A DNA stretch of 47,109 nt from Thermoanaerobaculia bacterium (GTDB taxonomy: Bacteria; Acidobacteriota; Thermoanaerobaculia; Multivoradales; J023): NCBI GenBank assembly GCA_028066595.1, contig JALCBJ010000051.1:1-47109 (forward strand). The letters run 5' to 3'. Position numbers and translations under genes: made by a program. Each line of letters opens with the position of its first letter. Position 1 is the first letter of the stretch. The notes under the pieces were generated by a model. That model was not told where the DNA came from, made no database searches, and saw only the letters and a program-made list of their open reading frames with translations. Shown in pieces: positions 1 through 8,674 of this stretch.

Positions 1-89
1 TTATTCCCTGAACTTGTCAATCGGCACACTAGGGAATCGGCGGCCGATCGGGATACGATCTTGGTCGGTCTACCGAGGATCTCGCTCTC

Positions 90-752
90 ATGTCGTCCCC
101 CAACACTACGGTCAGCGTCGTCATCGTCGACGACCACGAGGTCGTGCGCCGCGGCCTACGTGCACTTCTCGCCGACTCAGATTCGGTGAAGGTCGTCGGC
201 GCCGCAGCCAACGGTCAAGAGGCCGTGAACCTGGCCGCGGAGCTGCGGCCGGACGTCGTGCTGATGGACATCCTGATGCCCGGGAAAGACGGTATCGAGG
301 CCACCCGGGAGATTCTGCAGCGCTTCGGCTCCGTACACGTGGTCGTGTTGAGCAGCTCCGACATCGATCAACACGTGCTCCCGGCCTTGCGGGCCGGCGC
401 TCTCGGCTACGTCTCGAAGAACGCCAATACCAACGAGCTGCTGGAGGCCATTCATCAGGTGGCCGGCGGCAAGCCGTCGATGCCTGCGGAGCTGACTCGA
501 CAACTCCTCCTTCACCTCGACAAGACCGGCCCGGAGGAACCCCTGAGCCCGCGCGAAGAAGAGATCCTGGTGCAGGTCGCCAAAGGGCTCGGAAATCGCG
601 AGATCGGCGAGCGATTGAACATCAGCGAGGGCACCGTGCGCACGCACGTCTCGAATATCCTAGGAAAGATCGGAGCCTCGAATCGCGTCGAGGCCACGCT
701 CTTCGCTCTACAGCAAGGCATCACGAGCCTCGAAGAGAGTCTCCAGCGCTAG
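90..752 (+). CDS. NarL/FixJ-family DNA-binding response regulator
   Basis: A 220-aa two-component response regulator. Residues 4-120 form a receiver domain: the acidic pair VDDHE near residue 14, the phospho-acceptor Asp in VLMDILMPG, and the conserved Lys in YVSKNA. Residues 150-215 are a LuxR-type helix-turn-helix (LSPREEEIL, NREIGERLNISEGTVRTHV). Phosphorylation by a sensor kinase should promote dimerisation and DNA binding. The ATG is preceded by GAGG about 11 nt upstream. No histidine kinase lies next to it inside the window; one could lie upstream of base 1, so targets cannot be inferred. The following gene is convergent and unrelated. Confidence 0.95.
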   Translation: MSSPNTTVSVVIVDDHEVVRRGLRALLADSDSVKVVGAAANGQEAVNLAAELRPDVVLMDILMPGKDGIEATREILQRFGSVHVVVLSSSDIDQHVLPALRAGALGYVSKNANTNELLEAIHQVAGGKPSMPAELTRQLLLHLDKTGPEEPLSPREEEILVQVAKGLGNREIGERLNISEGTVRTHVSNILGKIGASNRVEATLFALQQGITSLEESLQR

Positions 753-1093
753 CGCACCGGTTTGTAGGGTTCGTTGACCCGCGGGCTTGCTCGCCGCGTC
801 CGGCCGGCGTGCTCTCTCGGAATCGCTCGACTTCCTCGCCTCGGCGTCTTGGCAAGCGGACCGGGTGGCATCCGAGGCTCCAAGGAACGTATTCATGGAC
901 GCCAGCCCGACAGCTACGGGTGAGGTCAACGACGGGCGACGTCTTTGACGGCAAGAAGATGCCGACCCAGACCCTGTCGTCCAACGCCGGCCAAATGAAC
1001 TCGCGAAATGTCGTGGGATCAGACTCCGTACACAATCTAGCCGCAGATCCGGACGATTGCATCGGCCGATGTATAGAAATCTTCTATGACGAT
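753..1093. other. Intergenic, no gene recognised
   Basis: About 340 bases between the convergent response regulator and the quinone oxidoreductase. Open frames on both strands here give Arg/Ser/Pro-rich translations typical of non-coding GC-rich DNA. I see no convincing terminator hairpin with a T-run, tRNA or repeat. Confidence 0.5.
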
Positions 1094-2077
1094 CTACGTA
1101 TGACTAGCCATTTGCAGCACGACCTTACCGATCACACGACGATCCGCCAGCATCTCGTAGGCATCCCGGTAGCGCTCCAGGGGCATCGCTGTGACACGCG
1201 GTTCGAGACGTCCCTGTTCGAACATGGTCTTGAGCTCGAGTTGACCGCGGACCGACGCCTCTGGCTCGCGTTGGGTCCAGGCGCCCCAGAATACGCCCAC
1301 GATCTGAGCACTCTTGAGAAGCGCCAGGTTGAGCGGGATCTTGGAGATGTCACCTGCTGCAAAACCGACGACGAGGTGGCGTCCCTCCCATGCGATCGCT
1401 CGAAACGCCTGTTCGCTGAATGCACCGCCCACCGGATCGAAGATGACGTCGGCACCTTGGTGGTTCGTCAGCTCCTTGACCCGCTCCTTGAGCGGTTCTT
1501 CCGTGTAGAGGATTCGTAGATCGGCTCCCGCGGCTTCAGCCGCGGCAAGCTTCTCTTCGGTGCTGGCGGCGGCGATCACGGTCGCGCCCAGGGCCTTGCC
1601 CAACTCCACCGCGGCCAGGCCCACCCCGCCGGCTGCGCCGAGGACCAATAGCGTCTCGCCCGGTTGCAATTTGGCGCGATCCCGCAGTGCATAGTACGAC
1701 GTCGCATATGTGATGGTGATTCCAGCAGCTCGATCGGTATCCATGCCATCGGGAATCGGCGTTGCGGCCGATTCCGGGACCACCATCTTCTCGGCGAAGG
1801 CTCCGGAAATCGCCGTCCCTACGACGCGATCGCCGATACGCAGGCGCTCTACGCCCTCGCCTACCGCTGCGACTCTGCCGGCGCACTCGCCCCCGGGTAC
1901 AAAGGGAAGCTCGGGTCGGAACTGGTACTTGCCCTCGACGATCAGAAGATCGGGAAAGTTGAGCCCTGCGGCCTCGACGTCGATCAATATCTCACCAGGT
2001 CCCGGGGTCGGATCAGGAAAGTCACCGACCTCCAGATCCTGATAGCCGCTATAGCGTCTGCAGATCAGTGCTTTCAT
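1094..2077 (-). CDS. NADPH:quinone oxidoreductase-like zinc-free alcohol dehydrogenase
   Basis: A 327-aa member of the medium-chain dehydrogenase/reductase superfamily, quinone oxidoreductase (QOR) branch. The N-terminal GroES-like domain carries EAAGLNFPDLLIVEGKY and PGGECAGRV; the Rossmann domain carries the NADPH motif VLGAAGGVGLAAVELGKALGA around residue 145. The structural-zinc cysteines of alcohol dehydrogenases are absent, as expected for QORs. It probably reduces quinones or enoyl substrates with NADPH in the cytoplasm. The frame extends upstream to 2188, but homology begins at MKALICRRYSG, so the ATG at 2077 is chosen. The + strand promoter at 2165 is divergent to it and drives the next gene, not this one. 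Confidence 0.93.
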   Translation of the reverse strand: MKALICRRYSGYQDLEVGDFPDPTPGPGEILIDVEAAGLNFPDLLIVEGKYQFRPELPFVPGGECAGRVAAVGEGVERLRIGDRVVGTAISGAFAEKMVVPESAATPIPDGMDTDRAAGITITYATSYYALRDRAKLQPGETLLVLGAAGGVGLAAVELGKALGATVIAAASTEEKLAAAEAAGADLRILYTEEPLKERVKELTNHQGADVIFDPVGGAFSEQAFRAIAWEGRHLVVGFAAGDISKIPLNLALLKSAQIVGVFWGAWTQREPEASVRGQLELKTMFEQGRLEPRVTAMPLERYRDAYEMLADRRVIGKVVLQMASHT

Positions 2078-2164
2078 GGAGTCATGCCTCGTGCCGTGTC
2101 GTGACGACCTCGTCCTGAGAATGATACCCAGGGATTGGGGAATGCCGATGCAATCTCGCTCCCC

Positions 2165-2193
2165 TTGACATTCGACAAGAGAAGGCATACTTT
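2165..2193 (+). promoter_or_regulatory. Sigma70-type promoter for the ADOP permease
   Basis: A perfect -35 box TTGACA (2165-2170), a 17-nt spacer, and a -10-like TACTTT (2188-2193). Transcription would start near 2200 and give a leader of about 100 nt before the permease ATG at 2301. It is the best consensus promoter I can see in the window. PadR-type repressors often precede ADOP genes, but none is encoded here. Confidence 0.6.
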
Positions 2194-2218
2194 CTTGTAG
2201 AACATCAAGGGGAGCTCA

Positions 2219-2299
2219 GTGCCAACATCGACAGAAGCCCGAAGAGCTCGACCCCAGTCCGATCTGCTGCTGACAACTTCCAATTCGCAGGAGGCTTGA
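2219..2299 (+). CDS. Possible 26-aa leader peptide
   Basis: A GTG-started open frame inside the predicted leader of the permease mRNA. It is preceded by AGGGGAG about 5 nt upstream and its TGA stop (2297-2299) ends one base before the permease ATG at 2301, a geometry typical of translational coupling. The peptide is PTSTEARRARPQSDLLL-like, with no recognisable domain. It could be a regulatory uORF or chance; the well-placed ribosome site and stop are the only support. Confidence 0.25.
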   Translation: MPTSTEARRARPQSDLLLTTSNSQEA

Positions 2300-2300
2300 G

Positions 2301-4682
2301 ATGATCTGGAGAGAGCTGAGGAACCGGCTTCGGTCACTGGTCCGACCTGGTCGTCTCGAGGCCGACCTCGACGAGGAGCTGCGCAGTCACCTCGAGATGG
2401 AGATCGAGCACCGGATGGCGCGAGGCGAGACCCGCCGCCAGGCGGAGAGATCAGCACGCCTCGCGCTGGGCGGCGTCGAGGGCATCAAGGAGGGCTGTCG
2501 CGATTCGTGGGGCTCCCGCCTTCTCCAAGACCTGTGGCGCGACGTGGCCGGCGCCTGCCGCAGGCTCGTGCGATACCGGCGCTATTCGCTGGTGGTGATC
2601 TGCAGCCTCGGGCTGGGACTCGGTGCGGCCCTGGTGGTGTTCGCCATGGTCGACGCAGTGCTGTTGCGCCCGTTGCCGTTTCACGAGCCGGATCGTCTGG
2701 TTCGCTTGTGGGAGACGACACCGGAAGGTGATCGGTTCTCCACGTCGGACGCCAATATTGTCGACTTCCGAAAGCAGATCGCGAGTCTTTCGGATCTCGC
2801 TGCCGTCCAGTGGTCGCTCTCGAGGCCGGCCTTGCTCCGAGGCGACGAAAGGGTCGTTCTCGACGCCATGAGCGTGAGTCCGAGCTTCTTTCGCACTCTC
2901 GGTGTGACCGCAATCCTCGGTAGGACTTTCGGCGACGAAGAGTCCCGGCGCGACGCGGCACCTCGTTCAGTGATTTTGAGCCACGAGACCTGGCGCACGG
3001 TCTTCGCGGCCGAGCCCACCATCCTTGGCCGCGAGATCGACCTCGATGGACAGGTCTGGACGGTGGTCGGTGTGCTCCCTCAGGGGTTTCGCTACGGCGC
3101 CGAGAAACCGCAGATCTTCCTGCCGTTTCGCCTCGATCCGTTTCGGGAACGGGGTGATCACTGGCTGTCGGCGATCGGACGGCTGGCTCCCGGTGCAACG
3201 TTGGAGCGCGCTCGTCGCGAAGCCGTCACCACCGCGGCACGCCTCGCCGAGCAATATCCCGATTCGAACTCTGGCTGGGGAGTGATTCTAGAACCCCTGC
3301 CCGAATCGCTCTTGGGCCCAGGAGTCGGACGAACCCAGTGGATCTTGCTGTCCGCGGCGGGCTTGTTGCTGCTCCTGGCATGCGTCAACGTCACCAATCT
3401 GTTCATGGCACAGATGGCGGACCGGCAGAACGAGCTCAGACTTCGCCGCGTGCTCGGTTCGGGGCGCCTACGGATTCTTCAGCAGCTCCTCACCGAATCG
3501 GTGGTCTTGGCCTTCGCCGGCGCTGCGGCAGGCCTGGCTCTGGCCTTCGCAGCGGTCCCATGGATCCGCAGTCTCGAGGTGACGGTGCCTCGCATCGACG
3601 ATATGGTGGTCGACGCTCGAGTGGCCGCCGCAGCCGCGTTGCTCGCCGTGATCTCGAGCGTCGTCTTCGGACTCTTGCCGGCCTGGGCCGCGACACGCTC
3701 GACCCGCGGTGTCCATTCCCAACGGATGGGGCAGCGAAGCGCCAACGCCGGGCGGGCTCGAGCCGCTCTGGTGGTCTGCGAAGTGGCGCTGGCGAGCGTG
3801 CTCACGTTGGGTGCCGGCCTCCTGCTTCGTAGCTTCGAGTCTCTGACGGCCGTGGACACCGGTTTCTCCGACCGCGGCGTCCTCCTCGCTCAAATCGATC
3901 TACCCGTCGAGCAGTACCAGGAGTCGAGCGACGACGTTCGACGGTTCTTCTCCGAGCTCGTCGAGAGGGCCGAGGCGCTCCCCGGAGTGGAGTCCGCGGG
4001 CGCCACGTCCACCAGCCCGTTTCGCGGGCCCGGACTCGCGAACTATGTCGCGACCGAGGTAGAAATGGAACAGCGCGAGTTCGTCCCGATACGTTGGCGC
4101 GCAGTGACGCCGGGTCTGTTCCGAACGCTGGGGATCCCGATACTCCGCGGATCTGAGACAAGAGGCGCAGGGCCCAGGCGGGAAACGGTGATCAGTGTCG
4201 ATCTCGCAAATCGCCTGTGGCCGGGCGAAGATCCGATCGGACGTCGCCTGAGGTGGATCCGTCCAGGAGGGCGCCTCTACGAAGTGGTCGGCGTGGTGGG
4301 AGACGTCCAGGATCTCGAGGTCGGGGTGCCGCCGGAGCCGATGGTGTACCTACCGCAGGAACTTTTCCGCATGACGACGATGACCTTGGCGGTCCGCACC
4401 GGCGCGCCTTCGGGATTGATCGCTCCGATCCGAGAGATCGTCTCTGAACTGGATCACCGGTTGGGATCGCCGGTGTTCTCTCTGCTCGAGGAGCAAAAAG
4501 CGGAAGCGCTTTCTCAGCAGCAGCTCAGCCTGCAGGTGATGTCGTCCTTCTCACTCATGGCCTTGCTGCTGGCGGCGGTGGGCATCTACGGCGTGGTCGC
4601 CTACTCGGTGAGTCAGCGGCGACGAGATCTCGGCGTGCGACTGGCACTCGGCGCATCACCGGCAGGCTCGTGCGCGGCCTGA
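2301..4682 (+). CDS. ADOP-type FtsX/MacB-like ABC transporter permease (frameshifted at 3' end)
   Basis: A 793-aa frame of the acidobacterial-duplicated-orphan-permease (ADOP) type. Residues 1-75 are the family prefix domain (LDEELRSHLEMEIEHRMA, then ALGGVEGIKE). Next come a first transmembrane helix (about 95-118), a MacB-type periplasmic core domain (about 140-330), three helices of FtsX-like permease repeat 1 (about 345-460), a short hinge helix, a second periplasmic domain (about 520-720) and the start of repeat 2 (SLMALLLAAVGIYGVVAYSVSQRRRDLGVRLALGAS). It then runs out of frame and stops after SPAGSCAA. The last two helices are encoded in another frame at 4670-4909. ADOP proteins usually lack a neighbouring ATPase gene, as here. 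RBS GGAGG lies 7 nt before the ATG. Role presumed: mechanotransmission-type export of peptides, lipoproteins or antibiotics. Confidence 0.85.
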   Translation: MIWRELRNRLRSLVRPGRLEADLDEELRSHLEMEIEHRMARGETRRQAERSARLALGGVEGIKEGCRDSWGSRLLQDLWRDVAGACRRLVRYRRYSLVVICSLGLGLGAALVVFAMVDAVLLRPLPFHEPDRLVRLWETTPEGDRFSTSDANIVDFRKQIASLSDLAAVQWSLSRPALLRGDERVVLDAMSVSPSFFRTLGVTAILGRTFGDEESRRDAAPRSVILSHETWRTVFAAEPTILGREIDLDGQVWTVVGVLPQGFRYGAEKPQIFLPFRLDPFRERGDHWLSAIGRLAPGATLERARREAVTTAARLAEQYPDSNSGWGVILEPLPESLLGPGVGRTQWILLSAAGLLLLLACVNVTNLFMAQMADRQNELRLRRVLGSGRLRILQQLLTESVVLAFAGAAAGLALAFAAVPWIRSLEVTVPRIDDMVVDARVAAAAALLAVISSVVFGLLPAWAATRSTRGVHSQRMGQRSANAGRARAALVVCEVALASVLTLGAGLLLRSFESLTAVDTGFSDRGVLLAQIDLPVEQYQESSDDVRRFFSELVERAEALPGVESAGATSTSPFRGPGLANYVATEVEMEQREFVPIRWRAVTPGLFRTLGIPILRGSETRGAGPRRETVISVDLANRLWPGEDPIGRRLRWIRPGGRLYEVVGVVGDVQDLEVGVPPEPMVYLPQELFRMTTMTLAVRTGAPSGLIAPIREIVSELDHRLGSPVFSLLEEQKAEALSQQQLSLQVMSSFSLMALLLAAVGIYGVVAYSVSQRRRDLGVRLALGASPAGSCAA

Positions 4683-4909
4683 CCGTCCGTAGCCTCGCAC
4701 CGGTCGGCCTGGGTCTGCTGCTGGGTCTATTGGCGGCACTCGCTCTCGCCGGAACACTGAGTACGTTGCTCTACGAGACCTCGCCCTTCGAACCAGCGGT
4801 CGTTGTGGGTGTGGCTCTGTTATTGGCGCTGGTAGGTGCAGCTTCGGCGTGGCTGCCAGCGAGGCGTGCAGCCAAGCTCGATCCACAGGTGACGCTGCGG
4901 GAAGAGTAA
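4670..4909 (+). pseudogene. Displaced C-terminal fragment of the ADOP permease
   Basis: This frame encodes RGLTVRSLAPVGLGLLLG, a second helix, and the canonical family ending ASAWLPARRAAKLDPQVTLREE. It supplies exactly the last two transmembrane helices missing from the permease at 2301-4682. The reading frame is shifted by a net loss of one base (or an equivalent deletion) near 4648-4656. Combined, the two parts give about 868 residues, the usual size for ADOP proteins. It is either a real inactivating mutation or an assembly/base-calling error; it is not an independent gene. Confidence 0.8.
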
Positions 4910-4930
4910 GCGCGATGGGCCACCGGAGGT

Positions 4931-6682
4931 CTACGTCGAGTCCGAACGCGGAGTGAAGAGAGCGCGAAGTGAATCGGTCGGTGCGAACAGCTCGCGGAAC
5001 TTCCGGCGCTGTTCACCCGTGCCGATGGCCAGGAGCTTGGAGCCGGTCGGCAAGGACAAGTCGGCTCCAGGATTGACCACGATTCCGTCAGCGGTCTCGA
5101 CACCGACGACGTTGAGACCGGTACGACGACCTAGATCGCATTCCGCCAAGCTTCGTCCCGCCAGCGCTTCGGGTAGGTCCAGTGTGAGGAACTCCAGGCC
5201 TTCGCCGAGCAACACCAGCTCTTGCCCGCGCAGCAGGGAGAAAACGGTCTCGACACCGAGGTGGGCGTACGACAGCGCCAGATCCGCCCCGGCGCGATGG
5301 ATGGCTTCGATGTTGCGCTCGTGGTTGATTCGGCTGACGATGCGCAGACCAGGCTGGAGGCGACGACAGTAGACCGCCAGATAGATGTTGGTGGCGTCGT
5401 TGTTGGTGGTCAGGATCACCGACGGCGCCTTGTCCAACCCGGCCTCGAGCAGCACCTCCCGATCGGCGGCGTCTCCGACGAAGACACAGCCCGGCAGCTC
5501 AGCCTCGATACGCGCCGCCACCACCGGATCCTTCTCCACCAGGTGCACCGCCATCCCCTTGTCGCGCAGCGCCCGAGCTGCGGCAGTCCCCACCTTGCCG
5601 CCACCGAGCACCAACACCGGGTTGAGATTCACGTCGTAGATGACCAGCAACGTGTCGAGCTCGAGCATCTGCTCCTGGGTACCCACCACCACCGGCACGC
5701 TGGAATCCGTGAGCTCGAGATCGGCGTGGGCAGGGAGCAGGCGTCCTCGTTCCCACACGGCCACCACGTTGATGCCCAGGACCTGGCGCAGCTTGGTCTC
5801 GCGGATGGTGCGCCCGGCCAGCGGCGTCTTGTGGACCGGGAACTCGGCGATCAGAAGGTTCTCGAAGCGGCCCACCAACTGGCTCTGGGCATGCCCCGCG
5901 CCCACTCGGTTCGCGAGTTGCTCTCCCAACCTGCGCTTCAACGGGATCACGTGATCCGCGCCAGCCAGTTCCAGCAAGTCGACCGAGTCATCCTCTTCGA
6001 CCAGGCTGTACACCGGTACGTCGCCCGCGGTCTCCCGTACGGTGAGCGTGACGTTGGTATTGGTGGCATCGTCCAGATTGGTCAAGACCGCCCGGGCCCG
6101 CTCTACCTCCAAGGAACTGTAGGTGGCGACCGAATCGATCTCGCCGGCGACCACCGGCACTCCGTCGCCGTGCAACTCCGACGCCAGAGCCGGATCTCGT
6201 TCAAGGACGAAACAGGGTACGCCGAGGGGTGTCAGCTTGCGCAGCAGACCACGCGCGATGTCGTCGTAGCCGATGATGACCACATGATCTGACGTGCCCG
6301 AGGGCACCTCGCGCGGCGCCCGCAAGCGAATCTGCGCCTCGAGCCACGGCGCGTAGAAAAACCGGATGAAGGCGAAGGGAAGGACGATGAGCAGCAGCAC
6401 GATGCCCGAGAGCAATACCAGCAAGCTGAACAACCGACCGATGTCGCTCGTGAAGGTGATGTCGCCGAACCCCAGGGTGCTCATCACCGTCAAGGTCCAG
6501 TAGACGCCGGTCACCCAGGAGAAGTCGCGGTCTTCCACGCGATCCATGATCACGTGGAACGCGATCGAATAGACCACGATCACCAGGGTGAGAAAGAGCA
6601 GGTACTTGAGCAGCGCCTTCAGATTGCGCCGCGTCTCCTTCTCCGTGAGCAGGTAGGTCAGCTGGCTGCTGAGGAACTTCAT
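4931..6682 (-). CDS. Two-RCK potassium channel / TrkA-N domain protein
   Basis: An inner-membrane ion channel of about 583 residues. Two transmembrane helices (about 20-45 and 75-105) flank a pore loop with the K+ selectivity filter TLGFGD. Two cytoplasmic RCK units follow: NAD-binding Rossmann folds beginning VVIIGYDDIARGLL and PVLVLGGGKVGTAAA, each followed by a TrkA-C-like domain. This matches single-chain tandem-RCK (MthK/GsuK-like) channels. The start is uncertain: an in-frame GTG lies four codons upstream at 6694, and I prefer the ATG at 6682 because it begins right before the helical region. It is convergent with the ADOP gene and divergent from the cytochrome operon. Probable role: ligand-gated K+ flux. 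Confidence 0.9.
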   Translation of the reverse strand: MKFLSSQLTYLLTEKETRRNLKALLKYLLFLTLVIVVYSIAFHVIMDRVEDRDFSWVTGVYWTLTVMSTLGFGDITFTSDIGRLFSLLVLLSGIVLLLIVLPFAFIRFFYAPWLEAQIRLRAPREVPSGTSDHVVIIGYDDIARGLLRKLTPLGVPCFVLERDPALASELHGDGVPVVAGEIDSVATYSSLEVERARAVLTNLDDATNTNVTLTVRETAGDVPVYSLVEEDDSVDLLELAGADHVIPLKRRLGEQLANRVGAGHAQSQLVGRFENLLIAEFPVHKTPLAGRTIRETKLRQVLGINVVAVWERGRLLPAHADLELTDSSVPVVVGTQEQMLELDTLLVIYDVNLNPVLVLGGGKVGTAAARALRDKGMAVHLVEKDPVVAARIEAELPGCVFVGDAADREVLLEAGLDKAPSVILTTNNDATNIYLAVYCRRLQPGLRIVSRINHERNIEAIHRAGADLALSYAHLGVETVFSLLRGQELVLLGEGLEFLTLDLPEALAGRSLAECDLGRRTGLNVVGVETADGIVVNPGADLSLPTGSKLLAIGTGEQRRKFRELFAPTDSLRALFTPRSDST

Positions 6683-6823
6683 CGAATTACGCACCGAGGG
6701 CCCGGATCCGGCGGGCAGGCTACCACCCCGCGGTCCGGACTCTGCATGGTTCTACGAAGATACAAACAGATGTCGATCGGATTGCCTACGGCGCTGGCGT
6801 CTGGAGATGGCATAATTCCAGTC

Positions 6824-8674
6824 ATGCGCATAAGAGAAACGCCATCTGAAAACCGGGAGACGGCGATCGATCCACGCAGTTCGCTCGCGTTGGTGGCTTC
6901 TCTTGTCTTCGCGTTCGTCGCACTGGCAGGCGAGACGGCACCGCAGCCCGAGGAGGAACCGGCTGCCGAGGAGACGCCGCTCAGCGCCGACGAGGAGCAC
7001 GAGAAGCTGTTTCTGGAAAATCGTTTCCCCTCGGCCAACACCTGCGCCACCTGCCATCCGAGCCACTTCCGCGAATGGTCCGTGTCGCCCCACGCCTACG
7101 CTCAGATGAGTCCCGTGTTCAACGCCATGCACGGGACGATCCTGAAGCTAACCAACGGCACCAACGGTGACTTTTGCATCCGCTGCCATACGCCGGTCGG
7201 GATGAACCTGGGAGAACCGGAGTTCATGTCGAACATCGACCGGCATCCGACATCGCGGGAAGGTGTCACCTGTATCGTCTGCCATCGAGTCAATCAGGAC
7301 TACGGCAAGCTGAGCGGACGTCTGGCCATCGTGGAGGGTGATCTCTTCGATCCGGTCTACGGCCCGTCCGGAAACGCGGAGCTGCAACGGGTGCTCGACA
7401 GCGGCGAGTATCGGGTCAACACAGAGCGCGGACGCGCAGGACGAGCCATCCACACCCGCGCCGAGTCCTTCTTCCAGCTGACCACGTCGGGCTTCTGTGG
7501 TACTTGCCATGACGTCAACCTGGTGAACGGATTCCGTTTGGAGGAGGCGTTCAGCGAGTTCAAGACGTCACCCGCGGCCGAACAGGGGATCTCTTGCCAG
7601 GACTGCCACATGGGAACAGAGCCCGGTGTGGATTCGGGTTACCGGCAGGAGCCAGCCGCCGTCGTCGGTGGCCGGCAGACCGAACCGCGCAAGCGCACCG
7701 ACCACATGTTCGTCGGGCCCGACTACTCGGTGATCCACCCTGGCATCTTCCCCCACAACGTCGAGGCCGCCGAGTTGGCAACCATTCGCCAATGGCTCAC
7801 CTTCGATGTGGAGGCAGGCTGGGGAACCGACGAGTTCGAGCTGTCGAAACCAGGCGACACCGAGTTCCCCGAGCGCTGGCAGGCGATCGACGATCGCTAC
7901 GACGCAAGGGACATCCTCGAGGACAATCTGGCTCTACTGGCCGAGGCCGACGAGAAGCGGCTCCAGGTGCTCCGAGCCGGCTATCTCCTGTCGGACGTCC
8001 GATTGCTCGCGGCCGACGAGCGAGACGGTGTCGAGTTCGAAGTGGTGGTACGTAACGGCACGTCCGGCCACGGAGTGCCCACCGGCTTCGATGCCGAACG
8101 GTTGGTCTTCGTGCGGGTCACGGTGACCGACGCGGCCGGCGAGACCGTCTTCGTCTCTGGCGACCTCGATCCCAACGGCGACGTGCGCGACAGTCATTCG
8201 ATCTACGTCCACAACGGCGAGCTGCCGCAGGATCCATTCCTCCTGTCGCTGCAATCGAAGTTCATCACGCGAATGGTGCGCGGTGGCGAGCGGGAGCAGG
8301 TGCTGGCGGTCAACTACTCGCCCGACCCACTACCGTTCCTGCGCCCTTCGACTTCATCCACGATCCTCACCGGCCGGCCTCGCGGAGCCCGTAAGCACAA
8401 GCAGGGCATCCCACCTGGCGGGCAACGTTTGGGTCGCTATGAGATCGAACCGGACGCCCTGACCGGCCGTGGGCCCTACAACGCTCGGGTTCAGCTGATC
8501 GCCGGCATGGTGCCGGTCAATCTGATCTACGAGATCCAGGGGGTCGGATTCGACTACGGCATGAGTGCACGGGAAGTCGCCGACCGGGTGGTGGAAGGTC
8601 ATCAAGTGCTGTGGACGAAGGATCTCGAGATTCCACTGCATGGCAGCTTGGCGGAAGGACTGACCGCGCCGTGA
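6824..8674 (+). CDS. Pentaheme c-type cytochrome
   Basis: About 616 residues, exported by a Sec signal (hydrophobic SLALVASLVFAFVALAG, about residues 19-36). It has five CxxCH heme-attachment motifs: CATCH (74), CIRCH (118), CIVCH (150), CGTCH (225) and CQDCH (258). The cytochrome c554/ExtKL-like context TCATCHPSHFREWSVSPHAY supports a multiheme electron carrier. The C-terminal 300 residues contain no heme and look beta-rich. It is the first gene of an eight-gene operon; its stop overlaps the next start. The ATG at 6824 is chosen because it directly precedes the signal peptide, although SD is weak and the in-frame ATG at 6770 is possible. No lipobox cysteine is visible, so it is probably periplasmic or secreted. 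Substrate unknown. Confidence 0.88.
   Translation: MRIRETPSENRETAIDPRSSLALVASLVFAFVALAGETAPQPEEEPAAEETPLSADEEHEKLFLENRFPSANTCATCHPSHFREWSVSPHAYAQMSPVFNAMHGTILKLTNGTNGDFCIRCHTPVGMNLGEPEFMSNIDRHPTSREGVTCIVCHRVNQDYGKLSGRLAIVEGDLFDPVYGPSGNAELQRVLDSGEYRVNTERGRAGRAIHTRAESFFQLTTSGFCGTCHDVNLVNGFRLEEAFSEFKTSPAAEQGISCQDCHMGTEPGVDSGYRQEPAAVVGGRQTEPRKRTDHMFVGPDYSVIHPGIFPHNVEAAELATIRQWLTFDVEAGWGTDEFELSKPGDTEFPERWQAIDDRYDARDILEDNLALLAEADEKRLQVLRAGYLLSDVRLLAADERDGVEFEVVVRNGTSGHGVPTGFDAERLVFVRVTVTDAAGETVFVSGDLDPNGDVRDSHSIYVHNGELPQDPFLLSLQSKFITRMVRGGEREQVLAVNYSPDPLPFLRPSTSSTILTGRPRGARKHKQGIPPGGQRLGRYEIEPDALTGRGPYNARVQLIAGMVPVNLIYEIQGVGFDYGMSAREVADRVVEGHQVLWTKDLEIPLHGSLAEGLTAP

Noticed and set aside
14..1519. 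501-aa open frame spanning two genes
   Set aside because: It runs over the response regulator in another frame and antisense over the quinone oxidoreductase; the translation is Arg/Ser/Pro-rich without any domain.
5222..6292. 356-aa frame antisense to the potassium channel
   Set aside because: The channel strand has clear domains; the opposite frame is His/Gln/Val-rich and is a GC-bias shadow.
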